A DNA stretch of 59,230 nucleotides from Geminocystis sp050753365 (GCF_050753365.1 NZ_JBLZFY010000016.1:1-59230), one strand, 5' to 3'. Shown: positions 25,087 to 36,953, numbered from the stretch's first letter. Notes: generated from the letters alone by a model not told the origin. Numbers and translations are program-made.

Positions 25087-26256
25087 TTAAGCTAAATTTG
25101 AGACGATCGAACTTTGAATTTGATCAACAATGTTCATCATTCCTGTTTGCGGATTATTCAATAAAGAATATTTAACTTCTTCTAAATAATCAATCAAATT
25201 TGCCTTTAAAATGGGCTTTTCAATTTCTGCTGTATGATTAATATCCCAAATATCCCACAAAATAATTCCGACACCGACACTAGCATCTAAAAAAGTACCT
25301 CCGATTTTTCCCGCAAGGACTCCTCCCGTTTTTGTCGCAACTTTTGCCCCAGCTTTTCCTGCTAATTTTGCCACCACTTTACTACTTACCGTTGGTACAA
25401 GTTTGACAATTAAAGGCTTGAATGCGACATAAGCACTAGCACCTGTAAAAACTTTAAAAGAAGTATTAGAAATATTGCCTTCTGTATCGTAAATAGTAAT
25501 AGCAATATCGTTTAAATAATTATTCCAATCTGTTTGAGGAATTTTATATTTAACTGCAATATTATTAACATTATTTTTTACTTGATCAAGATAATATCTA
25601 ACAATTTTATCGGTGATTCTTTCTATTTGCAACTGTGCAATTTGTGGGCGTAATACTCTTTTAGCAAATTCTGTTTGAAAATCCGCAGTAATTTCTTCTG
25701 CTATTTGCTCATTTACATCTTTATCTGTAAATTTTAAAAGTTTTAATGCACCGCCTTTTATGGCTGTAAAAAAGCCTTTATATTCAATAGATTTTTGATT
25801 AAAATAACCAAAATACCAATCTAAAAAATCAGGGTCTATTCTTGTGGCTAAATCATCAACCCATAACTGTAATTGTTCATCAGCATATTTGTTAGTATTT
25901 TCATAGGCTACGTTCAAACTATCTTGAATGGCAATATCAACTTTTTTCCAATCAATTTGATTTCCTTCAATGACAATTTCTCGATCGGGAGGAGGGATTA
26001 CTTTATCACTATTAAAAGAGTTAGCAATAATTGCTTGTCCAATTAAGGGAATTATCACGATGATAACGACTAATGCCCATAAATAAGGAGCAAAAGATTT
26101 TAACACGGATGCGATCGAACTTAATAAATTACTCCAAGCATTGATTTTATTAGTAGAATCTGATGAAGTTTGAGTTTCTACTGCCTTAGCTTGTAAAGTA
26201 TCCGTTTCTGACTTTGTTTCTAAAGTCTCGTTTTGGTTAATTTTTTCTTCAGACAT
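25087..26256 (-). CDS. Membrane protein with FLDWYFGYF motif and Gly-zipper-like segment, paralogue 2
   Basis: 389 residues from the ATG at 26256; a TTG twelve bases upstream is less likely. The N-terminal 45 residues are polar and Ser/Thr-rich, followed by a transmembrane segment (about 56-80, YLWALVVIIVIIPLIG). The extracytoplasmic or helical domain contains QIDWKKVDIAI, PDFLDWYFGYFNQKSIEYKG and IPQTDWNNYLND. A long Ala/Gly/Val repeat (KVVAKLAGKAGAKVATKTGG and GVLAGKIGG) resembles a glycine zipper and ends in ILWDIWDI. The tail is helical. It is a paralogue of the next gene downstream but keeps a membrane anchor instead of a cleavable signal. The function is unknown. Confidence 0.65.
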   Translation of the reverse strand: MSEEKINQNETLETKSETDTLQAKAVETQTSSDSTNKINAWSNLLSSIASVLKSFAPYLWALVVIIVIIPLIGQAIIANSFNSDKVIPPPDREIVIEGNQIDWKKVDIAIQDSLNVAYENTNKYADEQLQLWVDDLATRIDPDFLDWYFGYFNQKSIEYKGFFTAIKGGALKLLKFTDKDVNEQIAEEITADFQTEFAKRVLRPQIAQLQIERITDKIVRYYLDQVKNNVNNIAVKYKIPQTDWNNYLNDIAITIYDTEGNISNTSFKVFTGASAYVAFKPLIVKLVPTVSSKVVAKLAGKAGAKVATKTGGVLAGKIGGTFLDASVGVGIILWDIWDINHTAEIEKPILKANLIDYLEEVKYSLLNNPQTGMMNIVDQIQSSIVSNLA

Positions 26257-26587
26257 AATATATTGCAAAATATAGTATTAAGATTATTGTTTGCATCACT
26301 AAGAGAAATATCTCCTATTCATTTATCAGGATGACTTGATCAATTTATGCACATTACAAAAAGAAATCTTTGTTAGTATCTTTGAAAATCATAATTTGTA
26401 GATAAGGCATAAACCAACCTTCTGAAATTGAAAACAATAATTATTTGACGCAATCTGTATTATAAGTTTTTTTTTATAAAACAATTATTAACTTTTATGA
26501 CAACATTTTCATTAAGGGTTCGTAGTAATGCCTTTAGGCATTTATCCTCATGACATAATTTAGAAAAATAAATATCTTAAAAAATTC
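26257..26587. other. Gene-free stretch between divergent genes, with hairpin repeat
   Basis: 331 bp that hold the promoters of the 25087-26256 gene (minus) and the Rpn gene (plus). AATGCCTTTAGGCATT at 26528-26543 is a perfect hairpin within GTTCGTAGTAATGCC, an interspersed-repeat type common in cyanobacteria. No gene was seen. Confidence 0.5.
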
Positions 26588-27376
26588 ATGTTTGATAACG
26601 TATGCAAATTTTTAGCCGAAAACTATAGCGAAGACTTTGCTCAATGGTTACTAGGCTATAAAGTGACTTTAACCGAATTAAAACCCACCGAATTATCATT
26701 ACAACCGATTCGAGCTGATTCTCTCATTCTCTTACAATCAGAAAACCTCGTTTTACATCTGGAATTTCAAACAGATACAGATGAAACAATGGCATTTCGG
26801 ATGATCGATTATCGATTGAGGGTATATCGCCGTTATCCGCAAAAACGGATGAAACAAGTAGTAATTTACTTGCGAAAAACAAGTTCTGAATTAGCACAAC
26901 AAAACAATTTCCGCTTAGAGAAAACCTACCATGAATTTGATGTAATTCGACTTTGGGAGCAACCTCCCGAATTATTTATGAATCAATTAGGTTTATTACC
27001 TTTAGCAGTGCTATCGTCGGGAGAAAATCCTAAAATGGTATTAACCCAGATAGCTCAAACCATTAAACAAGAATCTGATACAACGACAAAAAACAATCTA
27101 TTAGCAATATCGAGCATTTTAGCTGGATTAGTGTTAAACGAAACAACCATCAAACAAATATTAAGGAGCGACATTATGAAAGAATCCGTAATTTATCAAG
27201 AAATACTCCGAGAAGGCAAAATTGAAGGCAAAATTGAGGGTAAACTCCAAGCAAAAATCGAAATAGCCTTAAATTTGCTCAGGAATGAAATGTCGATCGA
27301 ACAAGTGGTAATGTTTACAGGTTTACCCCAAGACACCATTGAGGAGTTAGCCCAAACGTTAACAAGAGAATCATAA
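26588..27376 (+). CDS. Rpn-family PD-(D/E)XK nuclease / putative transposase
   Basis: 262 residues. N-terminal nuclease core: RADSLILL (aspartate) and LVLHLEFQTD (ExQ/K motif), with RMIDYRLRVYRRYP following, as in the Rpn/DUF4351-type proteins that promote RecA-independent recombination. A helical middle and the tail EGKIEGKIEGKLQAKIEIAL (short coiled repeats), then a helix-turn-helix-like end (MSIEQVVMFTGLPQDTIEEL), are typical. It is a single gene, convergent with ubiD. It is mobile-gene-like and frequently multicopy in cyanobacteria. Confidence 0.88.
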   Translation: MFDNVCKFLAENYSEDFAQWLLGYKVTLTELKPTELSLQPIRADSLILLQSENLVLHLEFQTDTDETMAFRMIDYRLRVYRRYPQKRMKQVVIYLRKTSSELAQQNNFRLEKTYHEFDVIRLWEQPPELFMNQLGLLPLAVLSSGENPKMVLTQIAQTIKQESDTTTKNNLLAISSILAGLVLNETTIKQILRSDIMKESVIYQEILREGKIEGKIEGKLQAKIEIALNLLRNEMSIEQVVMFTGLPQDTIEELAQTLTRES

Positions 27377-27383
27377 AAAGTAG

Positions 27384-27400
27384 GGTGGGCATTGCCCACC
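27384..27400. repeat. Hairpin repeat GGTGGGCATTGCCCACC
   Basis: A perfect inverted repeat between the convergent rpn-like and ubiD-family genes, followed by AAAAATAGG. Similar hairpins are common cyanobacterial interspersed repeats. It could serve as a bidirectional transcript end. Confidence 0.6.
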
Positions 27401-27427
27401 AAAAATAGGGGATTCGATCAAATTTTT

Positions 27428-28936
27428 TTAAAATATTTCGTAACCGAATAGATTAGGGTTAACTTCTTCTAAATTTAACTCTCCTAAGCCGTATTCTGCC
27501 CATCTTTGAGTGACTTTTTCCGCTATTTTCTCATCGGATTCTAACACTTCTCCCCATTCATGATCTGTTTCTGGATATACTTTTGTGGTAGCATCGATCG
27601 CCATTCTTCCCCCTAAACCAATTTTCTCACTGGCAAAATCAAGGGTATCAAAAGGTGTCTCAGGTAAGATAAACACATCCCTCACAGGATCAACTTTTGA
27701 TGTAATTGCCCACACTACCTGACGGGGATCACGAATGTTGATTTCTTTGTCAACAACAATCACAAATTTAGTATAGGTGAATTGGGGTAAAGCACTCCAA
27801 AAAGCCATAGCCGCCCGTTTTGCCTGTCCGGGGTATGCTTTATCTATAGAGATTACGGCGGCTTTATAGCTTAATGCCTCCATCGGTAAGAAAAAATCGG
27901 TAATTTCTGATACCTGTTGACGCAAAATAGGGGTATAAATACGATTCAGTGCGATCGCCATCATGGCTTCTTCCTTTGGTGGACGACCGCTAAAAGTGGT
28001 AAGATAAATAGGGTCTTTACGATGTGTCATACAGTGGAAACGAATAAGAGGGGAATCTTCCACTCCACCATAATAACCCATGTGATCCCCAAAAGGTCCA
28101 TCGGGTAATACCTCCCCAGGGGTAATTGTACCTTCTAAAACAAATTCTGAGTCGGCGGGTACTTCTAAATCAAGGGTTTTACACTTCGCTAGTTTAACTC
28201 CTTCTCCACCATATAACCCTGCAAATAACCACTCTGATAAGTCCACAGGAATAGGAGTTGCCGCCGCCAAAATGATTAAGGGATCAACCCCCAGTGCGAT
28301 CGCAACTTCTAATTTTTTGCCCATTAAACTAGCCTTCCTTAGATGTCTAGCACCACCTCTCACAGATAACCAATGTACTGTCATGGTTTTATCTGATTGT
28401 AATTGTAAACGATAAACTCCTACATTGGGCGTTCCTGTTTCACAATCTTTAGTGATGACTAATCCTAAAGTGATGATTTTTCCTGCGTCTTTGGGGTAAG
28501 GACGAATTAGGGGTAAAGTGTTTAAATCTAAGTCTTTTTCTTCAATGACTACCTGTTGACAGGGAGGGAAAAAACCTTTAGTGGGTTTGGCTTTTACCAC
28601 GTCAAATAATACTTTACCAAAATCGATCGCTTGGGAGATTTTTTTTGGGGGTTTTGGTTGTTGCAACATCCCTAATTTTTTGCCTAATTCTTCTAATTCT
28701 AAGGGATTTTCCATCTTCATTGCCCAACACACCCTTTCTAATGTACCCAAGAGGTTAACCGCTATAGGATAAGGAGAATTTTTCACATTTTCAAAAAGTA
28801 ATCCCGCTCCTCCAGCTTGTAACATTCTATTCGCAATTTCTGCAATTTCTAAATCGGCATCAACTTCGGTTTTAATACGTTTTAATTGTCCTTTTTTTTC
28901 TAATAATTCGATAAATTGACGTAAATCTCTAGCCAT
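27428..28936 (-). CDS. UbiD-family decarboxylase
   Basis: 502 residues, the normal length. Start MARDLRQFIELLEKKGQLKR; family motifs include GGAGLLFENVK, GVYRLQLQ, HWLSVRGGARH and the catalytic E-R-E neighbourhood (PADSEFVLEGTI; PDGPFGDHMGYYGG). UbiD enzymes use prenylated FMN made by UbiX to decarboxylate aromatic or unsaturated acids. In cyanobacteria the homologue is proposed to act in plastoquinone head-group synthesis (family knowledge). No ubiX is nearby. It stands alone on the minus strand. Confidence 0.9.
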   Translation of the reverse strand: MARDLRQFIELLEKKGQLKRIKTEVDADLEIAEIANRMLQAGGAGLLFENVKNSPYPIAVNLLGTLERVCWAMKMENPLELEELGKKLGMLQQPKPPKKISQAIDFGKVLFDVVKAKPTKGFFPPCQQVVIEEKDLDLNTLPLIRPYPKDAGKIITLGLVITKDCETGTPNVGVYRLQLQSDKTMTVHWLSVRGGARHLRKASLMGKKLEVAIALGVDPLIILAAATPIPVDLSEWLFAGLYGGEGVKLAKCKTLDLEVPADSEFVLEGTITPGEVLPDGPFGDHMGYYGGVEDSPLIRFHCMTHRKDPIYLTTFSGRPPKEEAMMAIALNRIYTPILRQQVSEITDFFLPMEALSYKAAVISIDKAYPGQAKRAAMAFWSALPQFTYTKFVIVVDKEINIRDPRQVVWAITSKVDPVRDVFILPETPFDTLDFASEKIGLGGRMAIDATTKVYPETDHEWGEVLESDEKIAEKVTQRWAEYGLGELNLEEVNPNLFGYEIF

Positions 28937-29055
28937 GATGATAGAAAAATAATAAATAAGATAATAACGATACTTTAATAATCTTAATACTTCTTAACAA
29001 CTAAATGATTTTTCTTGTCTAAAATCTCTTTATCGTTACCTCTGAAAAACTTTTT

Positions 29056-29085
29056 TTGATAGATTTTGAATTGAATAGCTATAAT
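29056..29085 (+). promoter_or_regulatory. Candidate sigma-70 promoter for nfeD-SPFH
   Basis: TTGATA at 29056-29061 and TATAAT at 29080-29085 with an 18-bp spacer, 38 bp before the NfeD start codon. It is the clearest -35/-10 pair I could place in the window. Confidence 0.5.
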
Positions 29086-29122
29086 GATTGATATAGATAG
29101 TCGTAAATAATCACGATAATAT

Positions 29123-29548
29123 ATGTTATCCCCTGTATTAGTATGGCTGATAATTGGCTCTATTTTTTGTATAATGGAGTTTATTTTCCCTACAGCTTTT
29201 GTGGAATTAATGATGGGTTTAAGTGCCATTTTAGTGGCAGGATTTGCCTTATTTATTCCCTATGATAATGTACTAATTATTCTCTGGATGCTTTTTTCTG
29301 TTGGTTTAATTTTTCTGGCAAAAAAATATTTTGTCACTAAAAAACAAGAGCCTTTATTATTAGAAGAAAGTGAAGCTATCACTATTACTTCGATCGAACC
29401 GGGTAAAGTAGGTCAAGTAATGTATGAAGGTAGTTCTTGGTCAGCTATTTGTAGTGATGAAAACCTTGAAATTCCACCAGAAGAAACAGTTTATATTGTT
29501 AGTAGAAAAGGTAATATTTTATCAGTTTTACCTAAAAAATTTGTTTAA
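29123..29548 (+). CDS. NfeD-family membrane protein
   Basis: 141 residues. Two or three membrane helices (about 4-20, 30-50 and 52-68: LVWLIIGSIFCIMEFIFPTA, GLSAILVAGFALFIPY) are followed by a cytoplasmic OB-fold domain (about 85-141: GKVGQVMYEGSSWSAICSDE, YIVSRKGNILSVLPK). NfeD proteins of this short type pair with SPFH/stomatin proteins, as here, with the partner 24 bp downstream. The pair is thought to shape membrane microdomains. Confidence 0.9.
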   Translation: MLSPVLVWLIIGSIFCIMEFIFPTAFVELMMGLSAILVAGFALFIPYDNVLIILWMLFSVGLIFLAKKYFVTKKQEPLLLEESEAITITSIEPGKVGQVMYEGSSWSAICSDENLEIPPEETVYIVSRKGNILSVLPKKFV

Positions 29549-29572
29549 TCATTTAGTAAAAAATTTAATGTT

Positions 29573-30544
29573 ATGGAAACTTTATTAATTCTAATTTTTT
29601 TAGCAGGTTCAGCAGTTTTTGGTAGTGTAAAAATTGTCAACGAAAAAAACGAGTTTTTAGTCGAAAGGTTAGGTAGTTACAATAAAAAATTAACCCCGGG
29701 ATTGAATTTTATTATGCCTTTTTTAGATAAGGTGGTTTATAAGGACACCACTAGGGATAAAATTTTGGATGTGCCTCCTCAATCTTGTATCACTAAAGAC
29801 AATGTTTCGATAAGTGTCGATGCGGTGATTTATTGGCGTATTGTGGATATGGAAAAAGCCTATTACAAAATCGAAGATTTACAATCAGGCATGGAAAACC
29901 TTGTGTTAACTCAAATTAGGGCGGAAATAGGTAAGTTAGAATTAGATGAAACTTTTGTGGCTCGTGCCGAAATCAACAATGTATTACTTAGAGAATTAGA
30001 TATAGCTACTGATCCTTGGGGAGTAAAAGTGTTAAGGGTAGAATTAAAAGACATAACTCCTTCTAGTGCAGTACAGCAGTCGATGGAGCAACAAATGGCA
30101 GCAGAAAGAAGAAAACGGGCTTCTATCTTAAATTCCGAAGGGGAGAGAGATTCAGCGATTAATTCCGCCCAAGGAAGGGCAGAAGCGAAAGTTTTAGAAG
30201 CCGAATCCATGAAAAAAGCGGCAATTTTAGAAGCAGAAGGCAAAAAACAACAGCAAATTCTTCAAGCCCAAGCTACAGCAGAGTCTTTAGATATTATCGT
30301 CAATCAGATTAAAAGTGATCCTAATGCCCAAAAGGCTTTACAATTTCTCTTAACTCAACAATATTTAGATATGGGTAAGGTGATTGGTAGTAGCGAAAGT
30401 AGTAAGGTTTTATTTATTGATCCTAATAATATCGTCTCTACTTTACATGGTATCGGTTCGATCGTAGATACAGAAAATCAAGACAATAAAGATAATAAAT
30501 TGTCTAAAACTACGACACCTTTTGTTAACGTCATACCCAATTAA
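29573..30544 (+). CDS. SPFH/stomatin-like membrane protein (paraslipin/QmcA type)
   Basis: 323 residues: N-terminal membrane hairpin (about 2-18), SPFH domain about 19-185 (NEKNEFLVERLGSYNKKLTPG, RDKILDVPPQ, SVDAVIYWRIVD, LRVELKDITP), then a long Ala/Glu-rich coiled coil (QQMAAERRKRA, GRAEAKVLEAE, about 170-245) for oligomer ring formation. It is cotranscribed with nfeD. Family members form membrane-attached cages that act with proteases or transporters. The last residues run into heptamer repeats after the stop. Confidence 0.93.
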   Translation: METLLILIFLAGSAVFGSVKIVNEKNEFLVERLGSYNKKLTPGLNFIMPFLDKVVYKDTTRDKILDVPPQSCITKDNVSISVDAVIYWRIVDMEKAYYKIEDLQSGMENLVLTQIRAEIGKLELDETFVARAEINNVLLRELDIATDPWGVKVLRVELKDITPSSAVQQSMEQQMAAERRKRASILNSEGERDSAINSAQGRAEAKVLEAESMKKAAILEAEGKKQQQILQAQATAESLDIIVNQIKSDPNAQKALQFLLTQQYLDMGKVIGSSESSKVLFIDPNNIVSTLHGIGSIVDTENQDNKDNKLSKTTTPFVNVIPN

Positions 30545-32588
<2,044 letters not shown>

Positions 32589-32678
32589 AGGATTTAATAT
32601 ATTTTTATCTCTCGCAAAGGCGCAAAGGCACAAAGTTTATTACTTTATTTTACCGTGAAGGGAAGATAAAGAGCATAA

Positions 32679-32726
32679 CCTGAGTGAACTATAAAATGAT
32701 GAAGATAAGAGGAAAGAGGGAAAGGG
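32679..32726. repeat. CCTGAGT...ATAAAATGATGAAG repeat
   Basis: CCTGAGTGAACTATAAAATG then ATGAAGATAAGAGG and purine-rich GGAAAGAGGGAAAGG. It belongs to the family also seen at 47170-47199 and 59171-59230. It lies between futB and thrS. Confidence 0.55.
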
Positions 32727-32780
32727 AGAAAGATTTATTTCTAATTAATTCAATTATATACCAGTTAAATGGGTCTTAGC

Positions 32781-34454
32781 TTACTTATAAACTGATCGAG
32801 ATCGAGCAATACGATAACTTAGGAAGATAACAGGAATAATGCCTACTAAAATAATCGCTAAAGCAGGGGCAGAGGCTTCAATTAATCTTTCATCGGAAGC
32901 GTATTGATATACCCTGACGGCTAAAGTATCAAAGTTGAAAGGGCGCATCACTAGGGTAGCGGGTAATTCTTTCATCACGTCCACAAAAACCAGCATTAAG
33001 GCTGTTAAAATGCCTCCTCCAAGGAGGGGTAAATGAATTTTAAACAGGGTAGAAAATGCTCCATAACCGAGGCTACGAGAGGCATCGTCAAGGTTAGGTT
33101 TGATTTTGGCTAGGCTAGATTCGATCGTATTGAAAGATACTGCTAAAAATCGCACAAGGTAGGCATAAACTAAAGCCACGATCGTACCACTGAGTAACAA
33201 GCCTGTGGAAATGTTAAAATTATTGTACATCCATTCATCAAGGCTATTGTCGAAAATACCGAGGGGGATAAGGATACCAACGGCAATAACCGAACCTGGG
33301 ATAGCGTAACCCATAGAAGAAATGCGCACAGAAATATTTAAAATGGTATTGGGTATCAATCTTTGTCCATAAGCCATAAATAAACCAATAATAATAGCCA
33401 CGACACCACTAATTACGGACAAGATAAGACTATTTTGGGTTAAAGTCCAAAAAGTATCGTTAAGGGTTTCTTCTCGATTACGAATCGTTAAATCTAATAA
33501 GTAGATAGTAGGAATGACAAAACCAAGCAAAACAGGGAGGGAGCAACTACTAAAAGCCAAAATACTGCGCCACCAATTTAACTGAAAACGGGGTATTTGT
33601 TGATTGATGCTATTAGTTTGATAGTAACGGGCATTGGATCTCGATCGACGTTCCAGAAAGATTAAAATGAGGATAAATACCATCAAAAAAGAAGCTAATT
33701 GCGCGGCGGCAACTCTTTCTCCCATGCCAAACCAAATACGATAAATACCAGTGGTAAAGGTACTCACACCAAAATACTGTACTGTACCAAAATCGTTTAA
33801 AGTTTCCATCAAAGCTAAGGCTAAACCAGCCACAATGGAAGGACGAGCTAAAGGTAAAGCTACTTTGAAAAAACTCTGCCAAGGATTATAACCTAACGAT
33901 CGACTCGCTTCCACAGTACAAGTGGATTGTTCTAAAAAAGCAACCCTTGCTAAAAGATAAACGTAGGGATATAAAACTAATACTAACAATACGATCGCCC
34001 CTGTGATATTACGAATTGAGGGAAACCAATAGTCATCAATACTTTCCCAACCAAAAATACTTCTTAACCAGATTTGAACAGGACCAAAGTACTCTAACAT
34101 ACTGGTATAACTATAAGCCAAAATATAAGCAGGGGCTGCCAAGGGCATTAATAACAACCATTCAAAAATACTTGCTCCCACAAAATCACACATGGTAACT
34201 AACCACGCACAACTAACCCCAATAAGAAGAACACCTATACTAACTCCTATCATTAAAACGAGGGAATTAACAATATAATCTTTCAGTACAGTATCCTGTA
34301 GATGTTGCCAAATTTCTTGACGATCGGCAAAAATACTACTGACAACCGTTAAAATCGGGAGGGAAATTAACAGCGCGATCGAAGCCAAAGAAATATACCA
34401 AAGATAAGTAGGTAATTGATTTAACCAAGATTGTGAGAGTGAGGAAGTTTTCAT
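32781..34454 (-). CDS. futB: Iron(III) ABC transporter permease, FutB type
   Basis: 557 residues with two fused BPD-transporter permease domains and about 12 membrane helices. EAA-loop motifs appear twice: EASRSLGYNPWQSFFKVALPLARP and DASRSLGYGAFSTLFKIHLPLLGG (cited as EASRSLGYNPW and DASRSLGYGAF). This is the layout of FutB/SfuB, the permease for periplasmic ferric iron import with FutA and FutC. Neither partner gene is in the window, so the system is dispersed, as in Synechocystis. Start: ATG at 34454. No Fur box was recognised upstream, where only repeats are seen. Confidence 0.88.
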   Translation of the reverse strand: MKTSSLSQSWLNQLPTYLWYISLASIALLISLPILTVVSSIFADRQEIWQHLQDTVLKDYIVNSLVLMIGVSIGVLLIGVSCAWLVTMCDFVGASIFEWLLLMPLAAPAYILAYSYTSMLEYFGPVQIWLRSIFGWESIDDYWFPSIRNITGAIVLLVLVLYPYVYLLARVAFLEQSTCTVEASRSLGYNPWQSFFKVALPLARPSIVAGLALALMETLNDFGTVQYFGVSTFTTGIYRIWFGMGERVAAAQLASFLMVFILILIFLERRSRSNARYYQTNSINQQIPRFQLNWWRSILAFSSCSLPVLLGFVIPTIYLLDLTIRNREETLNDTFWTLTQNSLILSVISGVVAIIIGLFMAYGQRLIPNTILNISVRISSMGYAIPGSVIAVGILIPLGIFDNSLDEWMYNNFNISTGLLLSGTIVALVYAYLVRFLAVSFNTIESSLAKIKPNLDDASRSLGYGAFSTLFKIHLPLLGGGILTALMLVFVDVMKELPATLVMRPFNFDTLAVRVYQYASDERLIEASAPALAIILVGIIPVIFLSYRIARSRSVYK

Positions 34455-34470
34455 AAAAGAGGAAAGTAAT

Positions 34471-34640
34471 GAGGAATTAAGAATTAAGAATTAAGAATTA
34501 AGAATTAAGAATTAAGAATTAAAAATTGAGAATTGAGAAAGGCAAAAGGCAATAGTAAAAAGGAATGTAGGGGTTTAATATATTAAACCCAACCTCATCA
34601 AAAAACAATAATTATTTCCTCCTCCTCTACCTGTCCACCT
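34471..34640. repeat. Repeat cluster between bamA and futB
   Basis: AATTAAG heptamers at about 34476-34540; a palindrome (GGGGTTTAATA/TATTAAACCC) at 34570-34590, shared with 41310-41331 together with its flanks (GTAG before, CATCA and AAAAAC after); and three copies of CCACCTGT at about 34629-34652. No gene. Confidence 0.7.
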
Positions 34641-34654
34641 GTCCACCTGTCCAC

Positions 34655-36925
34655 CTAAAATTTCTCGCCTATACCAAAGTGGATACGACTATCACCTTCA
34701 TCATTGATAGCATAATCGATACGAATAGGACCGACAGGAGATTGCACTCTTACCCCTAAACCATAACCAAAACCATCACCACTTAAGCCTCTGACTTCGG
34801 CAGGTTTACCAATGACTGCACCCTGTGAGCCAATATTTGTACCATAGTCAAAAAATAAAGTACCACCTAAGAAAGAAACAATGGGAAAACGATATTCTGC
34901 TGTCGCTTGGAAGTACGATCGACCGTTGCCCAAATCACCCTCTCCGTAACCTCTAACAGAGTTACTACCACCGATAACAAAGGCTTCGTAGGGGGGTAAA
35001 TCCCCTAATACTGTACCTGCTTGAACGTTGAAAGCTAAGGCTTGAGGACCTTCCATAAAATCAAAATTGAGCAATTTCACAGGCACATAATGGCTATAAT
35101 TAGCTCGGATGCGATTATATAAAATAGATGTTAGAGGTACAGTTTGTTCCATCCCCAACAGTAATAGACTACCACTGGTAGGACGTAAAGGGTTATCTCT
35201 GGTATCTTGGGAAGCATTTAACCGCACACTAATTAAATCATCCACACCACTGGCATTAAAAGCTAGTTTTTGATTACCAAAGGCTTGTCCCGATCGAGGT
35301 GCTATATCTCCATCAGCATCTTGTACTTCAATGTTTTGATATTGAATCCCCGTACTAATAACCCACTCTGCTGGAGAAAACACATCTTCACTCAAAGGAC
35401 GAGAAAAAGAAATCCCCGCCCCCGTGCGCACTACCCTAGGGCTATCATTACGACGCTCTGTACGGATGGTTTCAGTATCTGTACCATCATAAACCAAAGA
35501 GATCGATCGACGACGGAAAAGGTTAGCACTGTAAGAAGTACGATAAGGATCACCTGCAATCCAAGGGTCTTGAAAATTCAAATCAAATAGTAATTCTCTT
35601 TCCCCTAATTGAAACTCTACCCCTAGAGTTTGGTTATTACCGCCAAAATTACGTTCTTGATAACTAACTGTACCAAATAAACCACTGGTAGAACTAATAC
35701 CAGCACCTGCACCTAAAGAACCGCTTTTGCCTTCTACTATATCAACATTCATGACCACTTCGGATGGGTCTTCTCCGGGGCTAAAGGAAAGTTTTACATC
35801 TTCAAAAATACCTAAACCGAATACCCTTTGTAAGTCTTGTTGAGCAGTACGGCGGTTAAACACATCCCCCGGTTTTAGTTTCATTTCCCTAGTGACGATG
35901 AAATCTCTGGTTTTACCGTTAACTTCTTCTTCCTCATCATTAAAAAATCTGACTTGAATATTCTCTAATTGTCCTTCGGCAATAATGAGGGTAACGATTC
36001 CATTTGGACTAATTTGAGGTGCGCCCACTACTTGGGCTAAATCATAGCCATTATCGGTGTACCATTTGTTTAACTCTGCAATACCTTCTTGTAAATCTCG
36101 TAAATTCAATATTCTCCCATACTGTTCATCAAAGGCTTTATCAATCACTTCTTGGGGTAGTAAAGAACTTTGTCCGTTGCTTTTTGCAGGGAGGGTTTCT
36201 ATTTCAATGCGATTTAAAACAGGGTTTGGCTGAACTTCATAAGTGATTCTTACCCCTAATTGAGTATCTTCGGGAGTCACTCTCACGTTACTAAAATATC
36301 CCGTTGCATAAATAGCGTTAATGTCTTCTTGTAATCTCGATCGAGTCGTGGTACGTCCGGGATTAGTCCTTACGGTATTATAGACTAAATCTTTCAATTC
36401 TCCATCTACCCCCGACACTAGGACTTCCGACACCAAAACTCTAGCTTCTTCGGAGGTTGCTTCGGGATTGGATTGAGTAAATAAAGAAGTGGATTTGAAA
36501 AAAGGTTCAGTTTGAGCAATTAAATCTGGAGATTTTGCAGAGTTTGGAGGAGGGGGAGAACTTGGGGAGTCTGGTTTTTCTGAGATGTCTGGAAATAAGA
36601 CTGGTATAGGGATAGAGGTATATAAAGGGTTCGGTTGTGGTGATAAAGCAACGGTATTTTCTGAGGATTCTTCTGCACTCGATACAGGAATAGGAATGGA
36701 GGCACTAATGGTTTCTGATTCTGCCATTGCCTTGAGAGGAGAAGTCAATCCGACACTGGATAAGAGGGTGAAAATTAGAGTATTTCGCCAAAATAGCTTA
36801 TTCTCTTGGTTAAGTTTCGATTCACGCCCTATAACTTTCTCTAATGGTAATTTTAAAGAAAATTTACGCTGATTATCGGTTAAAGAACTAGATTTTTTGT
36901 TGTTTTTCACTGCCACACACCACAT
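34655..36925 (-). CDS. bamA: Omp85/BamA outer-membrane assembly protein
   Basis: 756 residues. Signal-like hydrophobic segment at about 45-68 (LIFTLLSSVGLTSPLKAMA), a Pro/Ser-rich linker (about 70-140), POTRA domains about 155-410 (VLVSEVLVSGVDGELKDLVY; YEVQPNPVLNRIEIE; FIVTREMKLKPGDVFNRRT), and a 16-strand barrel (about 430-756) ending in Phe (HFGIGEKF), the outer-membrane insertion signal. It inserts beta-barrel proteins into the outer membrane and is the cyanobacterial relative of plastid Toc75. It follows purC by 28 bp, the order also found in Synechocystis (slr1226-slr1227, recalled). The start is not certain because the N-terminus is unusually long. Confidence 0.93.
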   Translation of the reverse strand: MWCVAVKNNKKSSSLTDNQRKFSLKLPLEKVIGRESKLNQENKLFWRNTLIFTLLSSVGLTSPLKAMAESETISASIPIPVSSAEESSENTVALSPQPNPLYTSIPIPVLFPDISEKPDSPSSPPPPNSAKSPDLIAQTEPFFKSTSLFTQSNPEATSEEARVLVSEVLVSGVDGELKDLVYNTVRTNPGRTTTRSRLQEDINAIYATGYFSNVRVTPEDTQLGVRITYEVQPNPVLNRIEIETLPAKSNGQSSLLPQEVIDKAFDEQYGRILNLRDLQEGIAELNKWYTDNGYDLAQVVGAPQISPNGIVTLIIAEGQLENIQVRFFNDEEEEVNGKTRDFIVTREMKLKPGDVFNRRTAQQDLQRVFGLGIFEDVKLSFSPGEDPSEVVMNVDIVEGKSGSLGAGAGISSTSGLFGTVSYQERNFGGNNQTLGVEFQLGERELLFDLNFQDPWIAGDPYRTSYSANLFRRRSISLVYDGTDTETIRTERRNDSPRVVRTGAGISFSRPLSEDVFSPAEWVISTGIQYQNIEVQDADGDIAPRSGQAFGNQKLAFNASGVDDLISVRLNASQDTRDNPLRPTSGSLLLLGMEQTVPLTSILYNRIRANYSHYVPVKLLNFDFMEGPQALAFNVQAGTVLGDLPPYEAFVIGGSNSVRGYGEGDLGNGRSYFQATAEYRFPIVSFLGGTLFFDYGTNIGSQGAVIGKPAEVRGLSGDGFGYGLGVRVQSPVGPIRIDYAINDEGDSRIHFGIGEKF

Positions 36926-36953
36926 TTAATTGCAATTATTGTTTTTAAATATA

